DNA of 64,000 bases from Nordella sp. HKS 07 (GCF_011046735.1 NZ_CP049258.1:970001-1034000), one strand, 5' to 3'; positions 53,367 to 63,409 are shown, counted from the stretch's first letter. Numbers and translations: made by a program. Notes: generated by a model from the sequence alone, not told the origin.

Positions 53367-54842
53367 TCAGGCGGCGTTCACATAAGCGACGGCACCCATC
53401 ATGCCTGCATTCATATGATAGACATGGTGGCAGTGAAAAGCCCAGTTGCCCGGGTTATCCGCATCGAAAACGACCGTCACCATGGCGTTGGGCGGCACCA
53501 GCATGGTGTCGCGCATGGCGCCCTCGATCTTCTGGCCGTTGATGTTCACGACCTGGAAGTGGTGACCATGCAGATGCATCGGATGCGACATGGTGGTCAT
53601 GTTATGCATCATGATGGCGATACGCTCGCCGTGCCTGACGGTGAACAGCGTGTCGTGCATCGACGCCTTGCCGTTCAGCCCCCAGACATAGTCCTTATCC
53701 CCACCGGTGAGCATCACCATTTCGGTGCGGGTGAGGGGTTCGGGCGCCAGCCCCTTCAGGGCCTTCAGCTTCAGCTCCATGGCGAGATCGAGCGCCGGCG
53801 CCATTGCGCCTTCCGCCGCGATCCTGGCGATCTGGCCGTCGCCCGCGACCAGGACGATCCCGGTCTGCTGCTGAGTGCCCTCGGGACGGAACAGGACAGG
53901 CCAAACGCCGCTTCCGCCAGGCAGAGAGATGCGGATATCGGCGCGCTGGGCGATGCCGAGCGGAAACACCTTCTCCTTGACGGGCTCGATCTCGTTGCCG
54001 TCGACGGCGATAAGCTCGCCTTCGAGCCCGCCGAGATCCACCCACATGTTGGAGGCCGCCGCACCATTGATGATGCGCAGCCGCACGCGCCCGCCCTTCT
54101 CGACCCGCACCACCTCCGGATCATCGAGGGTGCGGTCATTGGCGAGGAAGGCGTCGAAGGTGATGTCGTTGAGCATGGCACCCGCATCCGGGGCCGGCAT
54201 CGCCATCTTGCTGTGATCCATGCCGCTCATATTGCCCATATTGCTGTGATCCATGCCGGCCATGCCGCTCATACCGCCGCCGCTATGGGTCGCATGATCA
54301 CCGCCGCCCGATTTCAGCTCGGCGAGAATCTCCTCGGGCTCCCGGAACGTGAAATCATGCAGCAGTACGACATGCTCCTGCTCATCGGTTGCTACATCGG
54401 CGCGACTGCGCACGATCATCGGTGCGGCGAGAAGCTTCTGCTCCTGCAGTCCGACATGGGAATGCATCCAGTGGGTGCCGGCGCGCGGCTCGAAGTCATA
54501 GTCATAGCTCTCGTTGGGCTTGAGCGCGGGCTGCGACAGCACCGGCACGCCATCCTGCTCGGTCGGCGGCGTCTGGCCGTGCCAGTGAACCAGCGTCGGC
54601 TCGGAAAGCCGGTTGGTCAGGCGAAGACGGAGGGACTGGCCGGCATCGAAATTAAAACCCTGTTTACCTCGCGCCGCATCTAGGCTGAAAACCTTGGCCG
54701 CCTTGCCTTTGACCTCGATGACACGCGTGTCGACCGTCAGCTGGGTCTGGTCCTTGGCGGCGAAGGCGGCGCGGCTGAGCAGCGGAATAGCCGCCGTCGA
54801 GCTTAATCCGGCAATGAAATGGCGACGCGAAATCAAGGGCAT
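53367..54842 (-). CDS. Multicopper oxidase, Tat-exported (CopA/laccase-like)
   Basis: 491 aa. Tat signal SRRHFIAGLSS. Copper ligands HWHG, HSH, HPMHLHGHHF and HCHHVYHMNAGM, with the last Met as type 1 axial ligand. A Met/His-rich stretch (MSGMAGMDHSNMGNMSGMDH, around residue 190-205) resembles copper-resistance CopA proteins and may bind Cu(I). Periplasmic oxidase, probably copper detoxification. It lies downstream of no other cop genes in this window. Confidence 0.92.
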   Translation of the reverse strand: MPLISRRHFIAGLSSTAAIPLLSRAAFAAKDQTQLTVDTRVIEVKGKAAKVFSLDAARGKQGFNFDAGQSLRLRLTNRLSEPTLVHWHGQTPPTEQDGVPVLSQPALKPNESYDYDFEPRAGTHWMHSHVGLQEQKLLAAPMIVRSRADVATDEQEHVVLLHDFTFREPEEILAELKSGGGDHATHSGGGMSGMAGMDHSNMGNMSGMDHSKMAMPAPDAGAMLNDITFDAFLANDRTLDDPEVVRVEKGGRVRLRIINGAAASNMWVDLGGLEGELIAVDGNEIEPVKEKVFPLGIAQRADIRISLPGGSGVWPVLFRPEGTQQQTGIVLVAGDGQIARIAAEGAMAPALDLAMELKLKALKGLAPEPLTRTEMVMLTGGDKDYVWGLNGKASMHDTLFTVRHGERIAIMMHNMTTMSHPMHLHGHHFQVVNINGQKIEGAMRDTMLVPPNAMVTVVFDADNPGNWAFHCHHVYHMNAGMMGAVAYVNAA

Positions 54843-55078
54843 AGTTGTATCCTGTTATCGTTTGGCGGGTTGCGGCATAGGGTTCAGAAATTAATTGGGG
54901 ATTGCCATGTGGGAAGGTCCAGGGCGCGGCAGCGGAATCTCCGCATGGAACCGCAGCACGGGGTTCGACATTCTAACCAAACGGCAGGTTGTTGGCATTT
55001 GAACGCTTCCGTTAACCCGGGTTGAAATTCCCTCGATTAGGCTCCTCCTTCAATGAGATCACGGGGTCGGAGCACCGT

Positions 55079-55264
55079 ATGCGATCGCCTATGAAAATGC
55101 TGGCGCGTTTCCTTAGGGAAGAAAGTGGCGCGACGGCCATAGAATATGGCCTCATCGCCTTTGCCATTTTCTTCGCGATCCTGGCCGCCGTGCAAGCCAT
55201 CGGCGGTCAGCTCGCGGCCCTCTTCACTTTGCTGACCGAAGGTTTCACGACCGTCCAATCATAA
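55079..55264 (+). CDS. Flp/Fap-type pilin
   Basis: 61 aa from ATG 55079 (preceded by CGGAGC). FLREESGATAIEYGLIAFAIFFAIL is the Flp prepilin site with Glu at +5 and a hydrophobic N-terminal helix. Structural subunit of tight-adherence (Tad) pili. No cpa/tad assembly genes are nearby, so it is an orphan copy. Confidence 0.88.
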   Translation: MRSPMKMLARFLREESGATAIEYGLIAFAIFFAILAAVQAIGGQLAALFTLLTEGFTTVQS

Positions 55265-55265
55265 C

Positions 55266-55936
55266 CTATCCTTCAACGCTGTAGCGCTTGCCGACCAGCC
55301 GGACCGCTGGAACAACCTTTTCATTTTCGAACCGGTCATAGCCGGCTTTGAGGTCGCGCCAGAAATCAATCCAGCGTGACTGCGCGTGGCGCGCCAGATT
55401 GGCTTCGTTCATGCGGAACGGGAAGGCATGGACATCGACTTGCGGTTGGCCGCTGCGCAGCGCCGCCGCGACCAGCCCGTAGATATCGTCGACCGCGGGA
55501 TCGGTCATCGCGTAGCAGCCGATCGAGCTGCAGCCGCCATGCACCATGAGATAGGAACCGGTTCGGCCATGCGCCCGAACGACAGATGATGCCGGCTGTT
55601 CGGATTGAGCTGTCCGCTCGCCACTTCATAGAAGCCCTCGGGTGCCTGCCTGTCGCCTTCTTTCAGCTTGGGCCCGAGATCGCCCGAGAAACGGCAGATC
55701 GGATAGGACTGGAACAGCCGCCAGCTCTTGTCGTCGCGCATCCATAGTTCGAGGACGGCCTCCTGCTTGAAGATGCGCAGGAAGACCGGCTGGCCTTCGC
55801 TCAGGCCCTTCTCAGCAAGTCGCTGCGGCAAGGTCCTTTGCGCCTCTTCGAGCGTCATGCGCTGGAACTGAGACAATAGTGCGTAGCCCGCCGCAAGGAC
55901 GGCAATGAGGACAAGCACCAGCTTCGCGGCTCGCAT
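55266..55936 (-). pseudogene. L,D-transpeptidase (YkuD family), disrupted by a small deletion/frameshift
   Basis: N-terminal membrane anchor (LVLVLIAVLAAGYALL) and the start of the YkuD domain (EGFYEVASGQLNPNSRHHLSF) are in one frame; MVHGGCSSIGCYAMTDPAVDDIYGL, with the catalytic Cys region, is in another. The expected connecting residues between HHLSF and RAHGRTGSYLMVHGG are missing, so about nine codons plus one base appear deleted near 55575-55582. Without the fusion no active enzyme would form. Convergent with the Flp pilin gene. Confidence 0.75.
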
Positions 55937-56028
55937 CGGCAGAGCTTGACCGGCAATGACGGCGGAGTTTGGGCAGCGCAACGCGCGAAGCGGTTCTCGG
56001 ATCAGCCGATCCCCAAGAGTATATTCGC

Positions 56029-56982
56029 TCAGAGATCCCGACCGATGGCCAGGAACTTGTCGCGGCGCTGCATCCGCAAGGCGTCCGCCGGCATCGCGGC
56101 GAAGGCGCGCAGCGAGCGCGTGATCGCATCATCGGCGGCCTGGAAGACCTGTTCGCGGCCGCGATGGGCGCCGCCCAGCGGTTCAGCGATGATGTCGTCG
56201 ATGACGCCAAGCTTCTTCAGATCCTGCGCGGTGATGCGCATGGCGCTCGCCGCGTCCTTGGCGCGCGCCGCGTCGCGCCAGAGAATGGAGGCGGCACCTT
56301 CCGGCGAGATCACGCTATAGATCGAATGTTCGAGCATGAGCACGGCATTCGCGGTGGCGATGGCGATGGCGCCGCCGGAGCCACCCTCGCCGATGATCAC
56401 CGAGATCAACGGCACGCCGAGGCCGAGGCAGCAATCGGTCGAGCGCGCGATCGCTTCCGCCTGGCCGCGTTCCTCGGCATCGATGCCCGGATAGGCGCCG
56501 GCGGTGTCGATGAAGGTCAGGACCGGCAGGCCAAAGCGGTCGGCGGTCTCCATGAGGCGTACCGCCTTGCGGTAGCCTTCGGGCCGCGCCATGCCGAAAT
56601 TGTGCTTGAGCCGCGTCTGGGTATCGTAGCCCTTTTCCTGGCCGATGACCGCGATCGCCTCGCCGCGGAAGCGGCCGAGGCCGCCGACGATGGCGTTGTC
56701 CTCGGCATATTTGCGGTCGCCCGCCATCGGCGTGTAGTCGGTGATGAGCTCTCTGATGTAATCGACGCTATGCGGCCGATCGGGATGGCGCGCCACCTGC
56801 GCCTTCTGCCAGGGCGTCAGATTCTGATAGAGGTCGTTCAGGCTTTTCGCCGCCTTCTTCTCGAGCGCCTTCACTTCCTCGCCGATCGACACGGCGGAAT
56901 CGGGCCCCGAAATGGCCTTGAGCTCGGCAATCTTGCCTTCCAGCTCGGCAAGGGGTGCTTCAAAATCGAGATAGGCGTGCAT
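56029..56982 (-). CDS. accA: Acetyl-CoA carboxylase carboxyltransferase subunit alpha
   Basis: 317 aa. Begins [54 protein letters not shown] is the conserved carboxyl-CoA site. Forms with AccD the carboxyltransferase that makes malonyl-CoA, the first step of fatty acid synthesis. Length and motifs normal. Confidence 0.97.
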   Translation of the reverse strand: MHAYLDFEAPLAELEGKIAELKAISGPDSAVSIGEEVKALEKKAAKSLNDLYQNLTPWQKAQVARHPDRPHSVDYIRELITDYTPMAGDRKYAEDNAIVGGLGRFRGEAIAVIGQEKGYDTQTRLKHNFGMARPEGYRKAVRLMETADRFGLPVLTFIDTAGAYPGIDAEERGQAEAIARSTDCCLGLGVPLISVIIGEGGSGGAIAIATANAVLMLEHSIYSVISPEGAASILWRDAARAKDAASAMRITAQDLKKLGVIDDIIAEPLGGAHRGREQVFQAADDAITRSLRAFAAMPADALRMQRRDKFLAIGRDL

Positions 56983-57055
56983 TGAACCTCAGATGGGGCC
57001 GGTTGGCCGGAATGCGGCGCAAAGTGGCTATCCCGGTTACGGATGTCAACCGGAC

Positions 57056-57184
57056 TTAGAGCCCATCCCGTTTTGATCGAATCATTCCGATTCGATCAAA
57101 ACGGGTAAAAGGGCTCGAAGAGCATGTAATCTGGAGCGCTTCCTTATCGCAAAAGTCGAGCAACTTTTGCGGGAAGCGCTCTAG
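57056..57184. repeat. Palindromic repeat array, family C copy 2 (inverted)
   Basis: Inverted copy of hairpins two and three of the array at 33295-33419: CCCGTTTTGATCGAATC/GATTCGATCAAAACGGG at about 57067-57105, then GGAGCGCTTCC ... GGGAAGCGCT at 57133-57183. It lies between accA and xerD and its outer end is read as the 3' end of xerD. Confidence 0.85.
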
Positions 57185-58121
57185 CCAGCGGATGGTGGGT
57201 TTCGACCGCCGCCCGCAAACGGTCGCTCTCTATATGGGTATAGATTTGTGTTGTCGCTATGTCGGCATGGCCGAGCATCTGCTGCACGGCGCGCAGATCG
57301 GCCCCGCCGGCAAGCAGATGGCTGGCAAAGGCATGGCGCAGGACATGCGGCGACACCTGCGTCGCGGCCAGTCCTGCTTCCGCCGCTAAGGCTTTGAGTT
57401 CCAAGGCGAAATGCTGGCGGGTCAGATGCCCTTCGGCACCATGGGAGGGAAACAGCCAGGGACTTTCCGGGATATCCTCCAGGCGCTGCGCCGCGAGATA
57501 GGCGGCGACCGCCTGGGCCGCCTTTTGCGACACCGGGACCAGCCTTTCGCGACCGCCCTTGCCCTTGATGATCAGGAATTGCGGGCCCTTGGCGACCGCC
57601 TGCCTCTTAAGGGCGACCAACTCGGATACCCGCAATCCGGTGGCATACAGAAGCTCGAGCAGGCAATGGAGCCTCTCCGCCTTGACGCGTGCCTTGCCGT
57701 CGAGGGCAGCGATCCGCCCCTCGGCGGTGCCGATCAGCCGCGTAACGTCATCCATCGTCATCACCTTGGGCAAAGGCCGGCGCAGCCTGGGCGCGTCGAT
57801 GGACGTGGCGGGGTTTTCGCGAACAATACCCTCGCCATAGAGGAAATTGTGGAACTGCCTCACCGCCGACAGTTTGCGGGCGGCGGACGCGGCCTTGAGC
57901 CCTTCGGCGTCAAGCGCCGCCAGATAATTCCTTATGTCTTCGGGCGTCGCGCGCTGCAGGCTGGCGCCGGCCGAATTGAGATGGAGGGCATAGGCCTCGA
58001 GATCGCGCTCATAGGCATCGAGCGTGTTCTTGGCCGCGCCGCGCTCGGCGCTCATCATTTCCAGAAAGCGCTGGATCAGCCGATTGTCACGGCCCGTCTC
58101 ATTGTGCTCTGATCTTTTCAT
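57144..58121 (-). CDS. xerD: Tyrosine recombinase XerD
   Basis: 325 aa from ATG 58121. Catalytic Arg in ATGLRVSELVAL, HVLRHAFASHLLAGG, the second His in LGHADIATTQIYTHI and nucleophile Tyr. Resolves chromosome dimers at dif with XerC. After the conserved HHPLAR the final residues [11 protein letters not shown] and the TAA stop are encoded by the palindromic repeat at 57056-57184, so the C-terminus is not ancestral. Confidence 0.95.
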   Translation of the reverse strand: MKRSEHNETGRDNRLIQRFLEMMSAERGAAKNTLDAYERDLEAYALHLNSAGASLQRATPEDIRNYLAALDAEGLKAASAARKLSAVRQFHNFLYGEGIVRENPATSIDAPRLRRPLPKVMTMDDVTRLIGTAEGRIAALDGKARVKAERLHCLLELLYATGLRVSELVALKRQAVAKGPQFLIIKGKGGRERLVPVSQKAAQAVAAYLAAQRLEDIPESPWLFPSHGAEGHLTRQHFALELKALAAEAGLAATQVSPHVLRHAFASHLLAGGADLRAVQQMLGHADIATTQIYTHIESDRLRAAVETHHPLARALPAKVARLLR

Positions 58122-58242
58122 GCGGAAGCGCCCTGACGATCTCGGTCTGTTCCGGGGGATAGTTGGCCAAGCCCCAGGCAGCCCCGTAGACGGCACCAGC
58201 CAAGCACGCGATAATTAACAGAAAGCGAACAGTATCAGGCAA
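58099..58242 (-). CDS. Small membrane protein between xerD and aroK
   Basis: 47 aa if the TTG at 58242 is used, with GAAGGA upstream. LPDTVRFLLIIACLAGAVYGAAWGLANYPPEQTEIVRALP: one helix then a short conserved-looking tail (YPPEQTEIVR). Similar short proteins occur at this locus in other Hyphomicrobiales. Overlaps the xerD start by 23 bases. Function unknown. Confidence 0.6.
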   Translation of the reverse strand: MPDTVRFLLIIACLAGAVYGAAWGLANYPPEQTEIVRALPHEKIRAQ

Positions 58243-58413
58243 GACACGTCCTTCCCTACCCGGCGCCCTTTTGCCCGATTGTAACCGCGGCGCCAAGTGA
58301 TTCAGGATCACAGAATCCCATTATGGCGATAAAATTACATTGAGGGCCGTCCGCAATTCCCCTTGGCCCGATAATGCGCTATCCCGCGAAGCAGTGAACT
58401 CTCAGTTAGAAGA

Positions 58414-59007
58414 ATGTCCCGCCGCTCGCTCAGCAAGGATATGGCTCTCGTTCGTCAGCGCCTCGATGGCCATGCCATCGTGCTTGTCGGCCTTATGGGG
58501 GCGGGCAAGACGACGGTAGGCCGCCGCCTCGCCGAGAAGCTCGGCCTGGACTTCGTCGATGCCGACCACGAGATCGAGCTTGCCGCCGGCCAGAGCATTC
58601 CCGAGATCTTCGCCGAGCATGGCGAGGCCTATTTTCGCGACGGCGAGCGCAAGGTGATCGCGCGGCTTCTCGAGAACGGCGCCCAGGTGCTCGCCACCGG
58701 CGGCGGCGCCTATATGAGCGCCGAGACCCGCAGCACCATCCGCAGCCATGGCATCTCCATCTGGCTGCGGGCCGACTTCGACCTCCTGATGCGCCGGGTG
58801 CGCCGGCGCTCCAACCGGCCGCTCCTGCAGAATGACGATCCCGAAGCCGTCATGCGCAAGCTGATCGCCGAGCGCTATCCGATCTATGCCGAAGCCGATA
58901 TCACCGTCGACAGCCGCGATGTGGCCCATACATCCATCGTCAACTCCATCATCAAGACCCTGGCCCGCTGGCCGGGCTGGGACCGCCTGACCAATGAGCA
59001 AAGCTGA
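58414..59007 (+). CDS. aroK: Shikimate kinase
   Basis: 197 aa. Walker [20 protein letters not shown], and the shikimate-binding region [13 protein letters not shown] ... LATGGGAYM and RSNRPLL lid. Phosphorylates shikimate in chorismate synthesis. Overlaps aroB by 14 bases. Confidence 0.95.
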   Translation: MSRRSLSKDMALVRQRLDGHAIVLVGLMGAGKTTVGRRLAEKLGLDFVDADHEIELAAGQSIPEIFAEHGEAYFRDGERKVIARLLENGAQVLATGGGAYMSAETRSTIRSHGISIWLRADFDLLMRRVRRRSNRPLLQNDDPEAVMRKLIAERYPIYAEADITVDSRDVAHTSIVNSIIKTLARWPGWDRLTNEQS

Positions 59008-60130
59008 AGCGCTTCAACCCTCCACCACCGTCGCCGTCGAACTGGGCGCGCGCCGTTATGAGATCGCGATCGGCGCAGGCGTCCTCGCCGAGGCGGGCAA
59101 GCGGATCAGGCCATTCCTCAAGCGCCCGGTCACCGCCATCGTGACCGACAGTGCCGTTGCGGCCCTTCATCTCGACACCCTGCGCAAAAGCCTCGAAGCG
59201 GAAGGTGTCTCGTCGAGCGCCATCATCCTGCCGCCCGGCGAGGCGACCAAGAGCTACAAGCATCTGGCCGAAACCTGCGATCAGCTGCTCGCCGCCGGCA
59301 TCGAGCGGCGCGACATCGTCATAGCTCTTGGCGGCGGCGTCATCGGCGATCTCACCGGCTTCGCCGCGGCGATTCTCCGGCGCGGCGTCGACTTCATCCA
59401 GATTCCCACGACTTTGCTGGCGCAGGTCGATTCATCCGTCGGCGGCAAGACCGGCATCAACTCACCGCATGGAAAGAATCTCATCGGCGCCTTTCATCAG
59501 CCGCGCGCCGTCCTGATCGACATTGCGCTCCTCGACACGCTGCCGAAGCGGGAACTCGCGGCGGGTTATGCGGAAGTCGCGAAATACGGCCTGCTTGGCG
59601 ATGCCGGGTTTTTCTCCTGGCTCGAAGCCAATGCGCAATCGCTCTTCGCCGGCGACGCACAATCGCGCATCAAGGCCATCACCAAAAGCTGCGAAATGAA
59701 GGCGCGCATCGTCACCGAGGACGAGACCGAGACTGGCATACGCGCCCTCCTCAATCTCGGCCATACTTTCGGCCATGCGCTCGAGGCGGCGACCGGCTAT
59801 TCCTCCCGCCTCCTCCATGGCGAGGCGGTGGCGGTCGGCATGGCGCAGGCCTTCCGCTTTTCGGAAAGACTGGGGCTTTGCGCCAAGGGCCTTGCGGACC
59901 GTGCCGAAAAACATCTGCGCGCCGCCGGCCTGCCGACCCGGCTCGCCGACATTCCGGGCGACCTGCCCGGGCCGGACAAGCTTCTCGAGATCATGCGCCA
60001 GGACAAGAAGGCGGTGGCCGGCAAGCTCACTTTCATCCTCGTGCGCGATATCGGCGAGGCCTTCATCGCGCGTGATATCAAGGAAAGCGATGTGCTGGCC
60101 TTCCTGATGGAGGAACAATCGCGGACATGA
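58994..60130 (+). CDS. aroB: 3-dehydroquinate synthase
   Basis: 378 aa. NAD-binding [33 protein letters not shown], and metal ligands including HTFGHALE. Second enzyme of the shikimate pathway, next to aroK as in many bacteria. Overlaps the CorC-like gene by ATGA. Confidence 0.96.
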   Translation: MSKAEALQPSTTVAVELGARRYEIAIGAGVLAEAGKRIRPFLKRPVTAIVTDSAVAALHLDTLRKSLEAEGVSSSAIILPPGEATKSYKHLAETCDQLLAAGIERRDIVIALGGGVIGDLTGFAAAILRRGVDFIQIPTTLLAQVDSSVGGKTGINSPHGKNLIGAFHQPRAVLIDIALLDTLPKRELAAGYAEVAKYGLLGDAGFFSWLEANAQSLFAGDAQSRIKAITKSCEMKARIVTEDETETGIRALLNLGHTFGHALEAATGYSSRLLHGEAVAVGMAQAFRFSERLGLCAKGLADRAEKHLRAAGLPTRLADIPGDLPGPDKLLEIMRQDKKAVAGKLTFILVRDIGEAFIARDIKESDVLAFLMEEQSRT

Positions 60131-60960
60131 CGGCGCTGCAGCGAGGCTTCAAGCGTCTTCTAGAATGGCTGGGTCTCGCCAGGCCGCAGACCGCGCAGGA
60201 GGAATTGCGCGGCGCCATCGACCAGCATCTCAAAGAAGGCGCGGTGGTCAAGAAGGACCGCGACATGCTGGGCGGCATCCTCGACCTTTCCCAGCTCGAG
60301 GTCTTCGATGTCATGGTCCACCGCACCAAGATGACGATGATCGATGCGGCGACGAAACAGGACGAGATCATCAGGGACGTGCTGAAGAGCGGCCATAGCC
60401 GCGTGCCTGTCTGGAAGGACAGTCCCGACAACATCATCGGCGTCCTGCATGTGAAGGATCTGTTCGCCGCTCTGCTGGATCAGGGCGGCGATTCCTCGAA
60501 GATCCCCATCGAGACGATCGTCAAGCCGCCCTGGTTCGTGCCCGACACGCGCCCCGTATCCGACCAACTCGCCGCTTTTCTCAGGCGCAAGATCCATTTC
60601 GCCCTGGTGGTCGATGAATATGGCGAGGTGATGGGTCTCGTCACCCTCGAGGACGTGCTGGAGGAAATCGTCGGCGATATTTCCGACGAGCACGATGCCG
60701 AACGCCCGCGCATCCGCAAGCAGAAGGACGGATCGGTGATCATCGACGGCGCGGTGCCGATCCGCGATCTCAACCGCACGCTCGACTGGCATCTGCCGGA
60801 CGAGGAGGTGACGACCATCGCCGGCCTCGTGGTGCATGAGGCGCGCATGATCCCCGACACCGGTCAGGCCTTCACCTTCCATGGCTTCCGCTTCGAGGTG
60901 ATGCGCAAGCGCCGGCATCAGATCACCACGCTCAGGGTGACCCCGGCGCCGACGGAATAG
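60127..60960 (+). CDS. CorC/HlyC-like CBS-domain protein
   Basis: 277 aa. Two CBS domains (about 60-180; [15 protein letters not shown] and [22 protein letters not shown]) and a C-terminal CorC_HlyC domain (about 195-270). It lacks the membrane CNNM/DUF21 region, as in CorC and the Hyphomicrobiales TlyC-like proteins. Probably modulates ion transport (magnesium/cobalt). Third gene of the aroK-aroB operon. Confidence 0.92.
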   Translation: MTALQRGFKRLLEWLGLARPQTAQEELRGAIDQHLKEGAVVKKDRDMLGGILDLSQLEVFDVMVHRTKMTMIDAATKQDEIIRDVLKSGHSRVPVWKDSPDNIIGVLHVKDLFAALLDQGGDSSKIPIETIVKPPWFVPDTRPVSDQLAAFLRRKIHFALVVDEYGEVMGLVTLEDVLEEIVGDISDEHDAERPRIRKQKDGSVIIDGAVPIRDLNRTLDWHLPDEEVTTIAGLVVHEARMIPDTGQAFTFHGFRFEVMRKRRHQITTLRVTPAPTE

Positions 60961-61005
60961 CTTGCCTTCAAATAACCGCCTTCTCTCCTATTCTTCCGGC
61001 ACGGG

Positions 61006-62123
61006 ATGAAAGACACTGCGGCATATGACCTGGTGATCGTGGGCGCGAGCTTCGCCGGTCTCGCTTGCGCCAGAGCGGCTGCCTTCAGGGGCCTGCGCAC
61101 GCTGGTCCTCGAGGCCAAGACCGATCCCGGTGCGCGCATCTCCACCACCGGCATCATCGTCAAGGAAGCGGCCGACGAGATCGACATTCCGCCGCATCTC
61201 ACCCGCACCGTGCATGGCGTCAGGCTCTACGCGCCGTCTTTGCGCTCCGTCGATCTTTTCGCGCCCGGCTATTACTTCCTCACCAGCAACACCGCCGACC
61301 TGATGCGCTGGATGGCGCGCGAGGCCGAGACGGCCGGCGCAAAGATACGCTGCTCGACGAGGCTCGACCGCGCGGTGCGCCAGGGCGACATGATCTTCCT
61401 GCCGCAAACAGGTCTGCGCACCCGCTATCTCGTCGGCGCCGACGGCGCCCGTTCGACGGTGGCGCGGCTCTTCGATCTCGGCCGCAATACGCGCTTTCTC
61501 ACCGGCATCGAGGTCGAGTATCCCTTCTGCCCGAGGCCGATCCGGATTTTCTCCATTGCTTCCTCGATTCGCGTCTGGCGCGCGGCTATCTCGCCTGGGT
61601 GGCGCCGGCGCCCGGCTTCTTCCAGGTGGGGCTTGCCACCAATGCAGACGCCAAGCCCGATCTCAGGGCTTTCCTCACCCATACCGAAAAGCTCTTCGGC
61701 TTCTCGAAGCATGACGTGCAGGAGCGCCGCAGCGGCCGCATACCGGTGGGCGGCCTGGTCTCGCCCTTCGCGGCCCCTCAGGTGCTTCTCATCGGCGATG
61801 CCGCAGGCCATGTCTCGCCCTTGACCGGCGGCGGCATCCGTCTGGCTTTCCGCTATGGCCGGCGCGCCGCGCAACTGATCGCCGACCATCTCACCCGCCA
61901 CGGTCCTGCGCCGGAGCGCGTGCTGGCGCGCGAGATCCCGAAGATGCGCAAGAAACTTCTCCTGCGCCGCGTGATGGATTGGGCTCCCCCCAACTGGCTC
62001 CATGACCAGGTTATCGGCACGCCTTTGATGAACTGGTTCGCGCGCAAGGTCTATTTCCACCGCCGCGGCTGGCCCGGCGACAGTCTGGAGAGCTTCGAGC
62101 AGCGCGTCAAAAGCAGAACCTGA
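61006..62123 (+). pseudogene. FAD-dependent oxidoreductase (geranylgeranyl reductase-like), one-base frameshift
   Basis: N-terminal FAD motif YDLVIVGASFAGLACARAAAFRG, and the GADGARSTVARLF motif near residue 145, then after GIEVEYPF the frame is lost; the next frame resumes with LPEADPDFLHCFLDSRLARGYLAWVAPAPGFFQVG and continues to LLIGDAAGHVSPLTGGGIRLAFRYG and a normal C-terminus. One C missing around 61525-61529 (TTCTGCCC for expected TTCCTGCCC) explains it. Probably a lipid- or isoprenoid-modifying flavoprotein. Sequencing error or recent mutation. Confidence 0.82.
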
Positions 62124-62225
62124 CGGGATCACGCGCCAGCAATTCCTTGCCTCGCCATTGGTACAATTGGTACACTGCGTGATAAGCCTCGCTTAAAAGA
62201 GGCAGATTTCAGGAGGAACCCCGTC

Positions 62226-62519
62226 ATGTGCCAGATATTCGCCGGGCAGGATCCACAACGTTATGCCTTTGAGACGCGTTCGGTACGCCTCTCCGGCTAC
62301 CCGACCAGCGTCAGGCTCGAGGCACGCTTCTGGCAGATCATCGAGGATATCGCTCACGCTCAGGGCATGACGGTCGGCAAATTCCTGTCGCAACTCCATG
62401 ACGAGGCGCTCGAGATCCATGGCGAGGTCGGCAATTTCGCCTCGCTCCTGCGCTGCAGTTGTCTCGTCTATCTCGAGCAGGGCCTGAATTCGGCTGAGCC
62501 GCGCCGCGCCGCCGGCTGA
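62226..62519 (+). CDS. Ribbon-helix-helix domain protein
   Basis: 97 aa from ATG 62226, preceded by AGGAGGAAC. Central RHH_4-like segment (TRSVRLSGYPTSVRLEARFWQIIEDIAHAQGMTVGKFLSQLHDEAL). Small DNA-binding or arylsulfate-type RHH protein common in alphaproteobacteria; target unknown. Confidence 0.82.
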   Translation: MCQIFAGQDPQRYAFETRSVRLSGYPTSVRLEARFWQIIEDIAHAQGMTVGKFLSQLHDEALEIHGEVGNFASLLRCSCLVYLEQGLNSAEPRRAAG

Positions 62520-62607
62520 TCGGCGGACACCGGTTCATCCGCTGAATTTTCTCGATGTAGTAGGGTGATAATACCCGCATCGATCCGATCGTGCCTAGAT
62601 TGGCGGC

Positions 62608-62976
62608 ATGGACCGCATCATTGCCATGATGAGTGGGCTCGGCCTGATCATTTCCGCGACAGCCTCGGCGGCGGCCGAGGATGGCGCCGCGCTTTTCGTG
62701 AAGAACTGCCAGACCTGCCACATCGTGGCGAAAAACGGCGGAACGCGCGTAGGCCCGCCCTTGTGGAATGTCGTCGGCCGCAAGGCCGCCAGCATCGAGG
62801 GCTTCAACTATTCGGCCGGGCTCAAGACCTCCGGCATCGTGTGGACGCCCGAGGCCCTCGATCAGTGGCTGACTTTCCCGAAGAAGATGGTGCGCGACAC
62901 ATTCATGCTCTATCGCCAGAACGATCCTGCGATCCGCAAGGCGATCATCGACTATCTCGCAACACAGAAGGACTGA
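62608..62976 (+). CDS. Class I cytochrome c
   Basis: 122 aa. Signal peptide (MSGLGLIISATASAAA), heme-binding CQTCH near residue 35, and a downstream Met (FPKKMV) as sixth ligand in a GPPLWNVVGRKAAS fold. Periplasmic electron carrier, cytochrome c2-like. Three bases from the VOC gene, and upstream of the Tat subunit and GMC gene, so probably the electron acceptor of that dehydrogenase. Confidence 0.9.
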   Translation: MDRIIAMMSGLGLIISATASAAAEDGAALFVKNCQTCHIVAKNGGTRVGPPLWNVVGRKAASIEGFNYSAGLKTSGIVWTPEALDQWLTFPKKMVRDTFMLYRQNDPAIRKAIIDYLATQKD

Positions 62977-62978
62977 GA

Positions 62979-63374
62979 ATGGCCAAAGCAATTCATATGA
63001 TGATCAGGGTTATCGACGAAGCGAAGTCGGTCGCCTTCTATGAACAGGCTTTCGGCCTCAAGGTGAAGGATCGCTTCGAGTTCGACGGCTTCACTCTCGT
63101 CTATCTCAAGAACGACGAGAATGATTTCGAGGTCGAGCTCACCGTCAATCATGGCCGCAGCGAGCCTTACACGCATGGCACGGGGTATGGCCATCTCGCG
63201 GTCTCGACCGATGATGTGGCGCGTGATCACCAGCGCGCCGAAAAGGCGGGCCTCAATCCGACGCCGCTGAAGGAGTTTTTCCGCGACGATAAACTGCTCG
63301 CCAAGTTCTTTTTCCTGCAGGATCCCGATGGCTACAAGATCGAGGTTTTGCAGCGTCACGGCCGGTACACCTGA
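62979..63374 (+). CDS. VOC family protein (lactoylglutathione lyase-like)
   Basis: 131 aa, start two bases after the cytochrome stop. IHMMIRVIDEAKSVAFYEQAFGLKV and FFLQDPDGYKIEVLQR are glyoxalase I-like, including the GYGHLAVSTDDV segment with metal His. Possibly a methylglyoxal-type lyase; its place inside a dehydrogenase cluster suggests it handles a reactive product. Activity unproven. Confidence 0.87.
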   Translation: MAKAIHMMIRVIDEAKSVAFYEQAFGLKVKDRFEFDGFTLVYLKNDENDFEVELTVNHGRSEPYTHGTGYGHLAVSTDDVARDHQRAEKAGLNPTPLKEFFRDDKLLAKFFFLQDPDGYKIEVLQRHGRYT

Positions 63375-63409
63375 AGGACCGGCGAAGGGGCTCAATGGGA
63401 GGACATGCC

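Noticed and set aside
54843-55078. Possible regulatory RNA between the multicopper oxidase and the Flp pilin
   Set aside because: No hairpin with a T-run and no recognisable copper-box palindrome seen.
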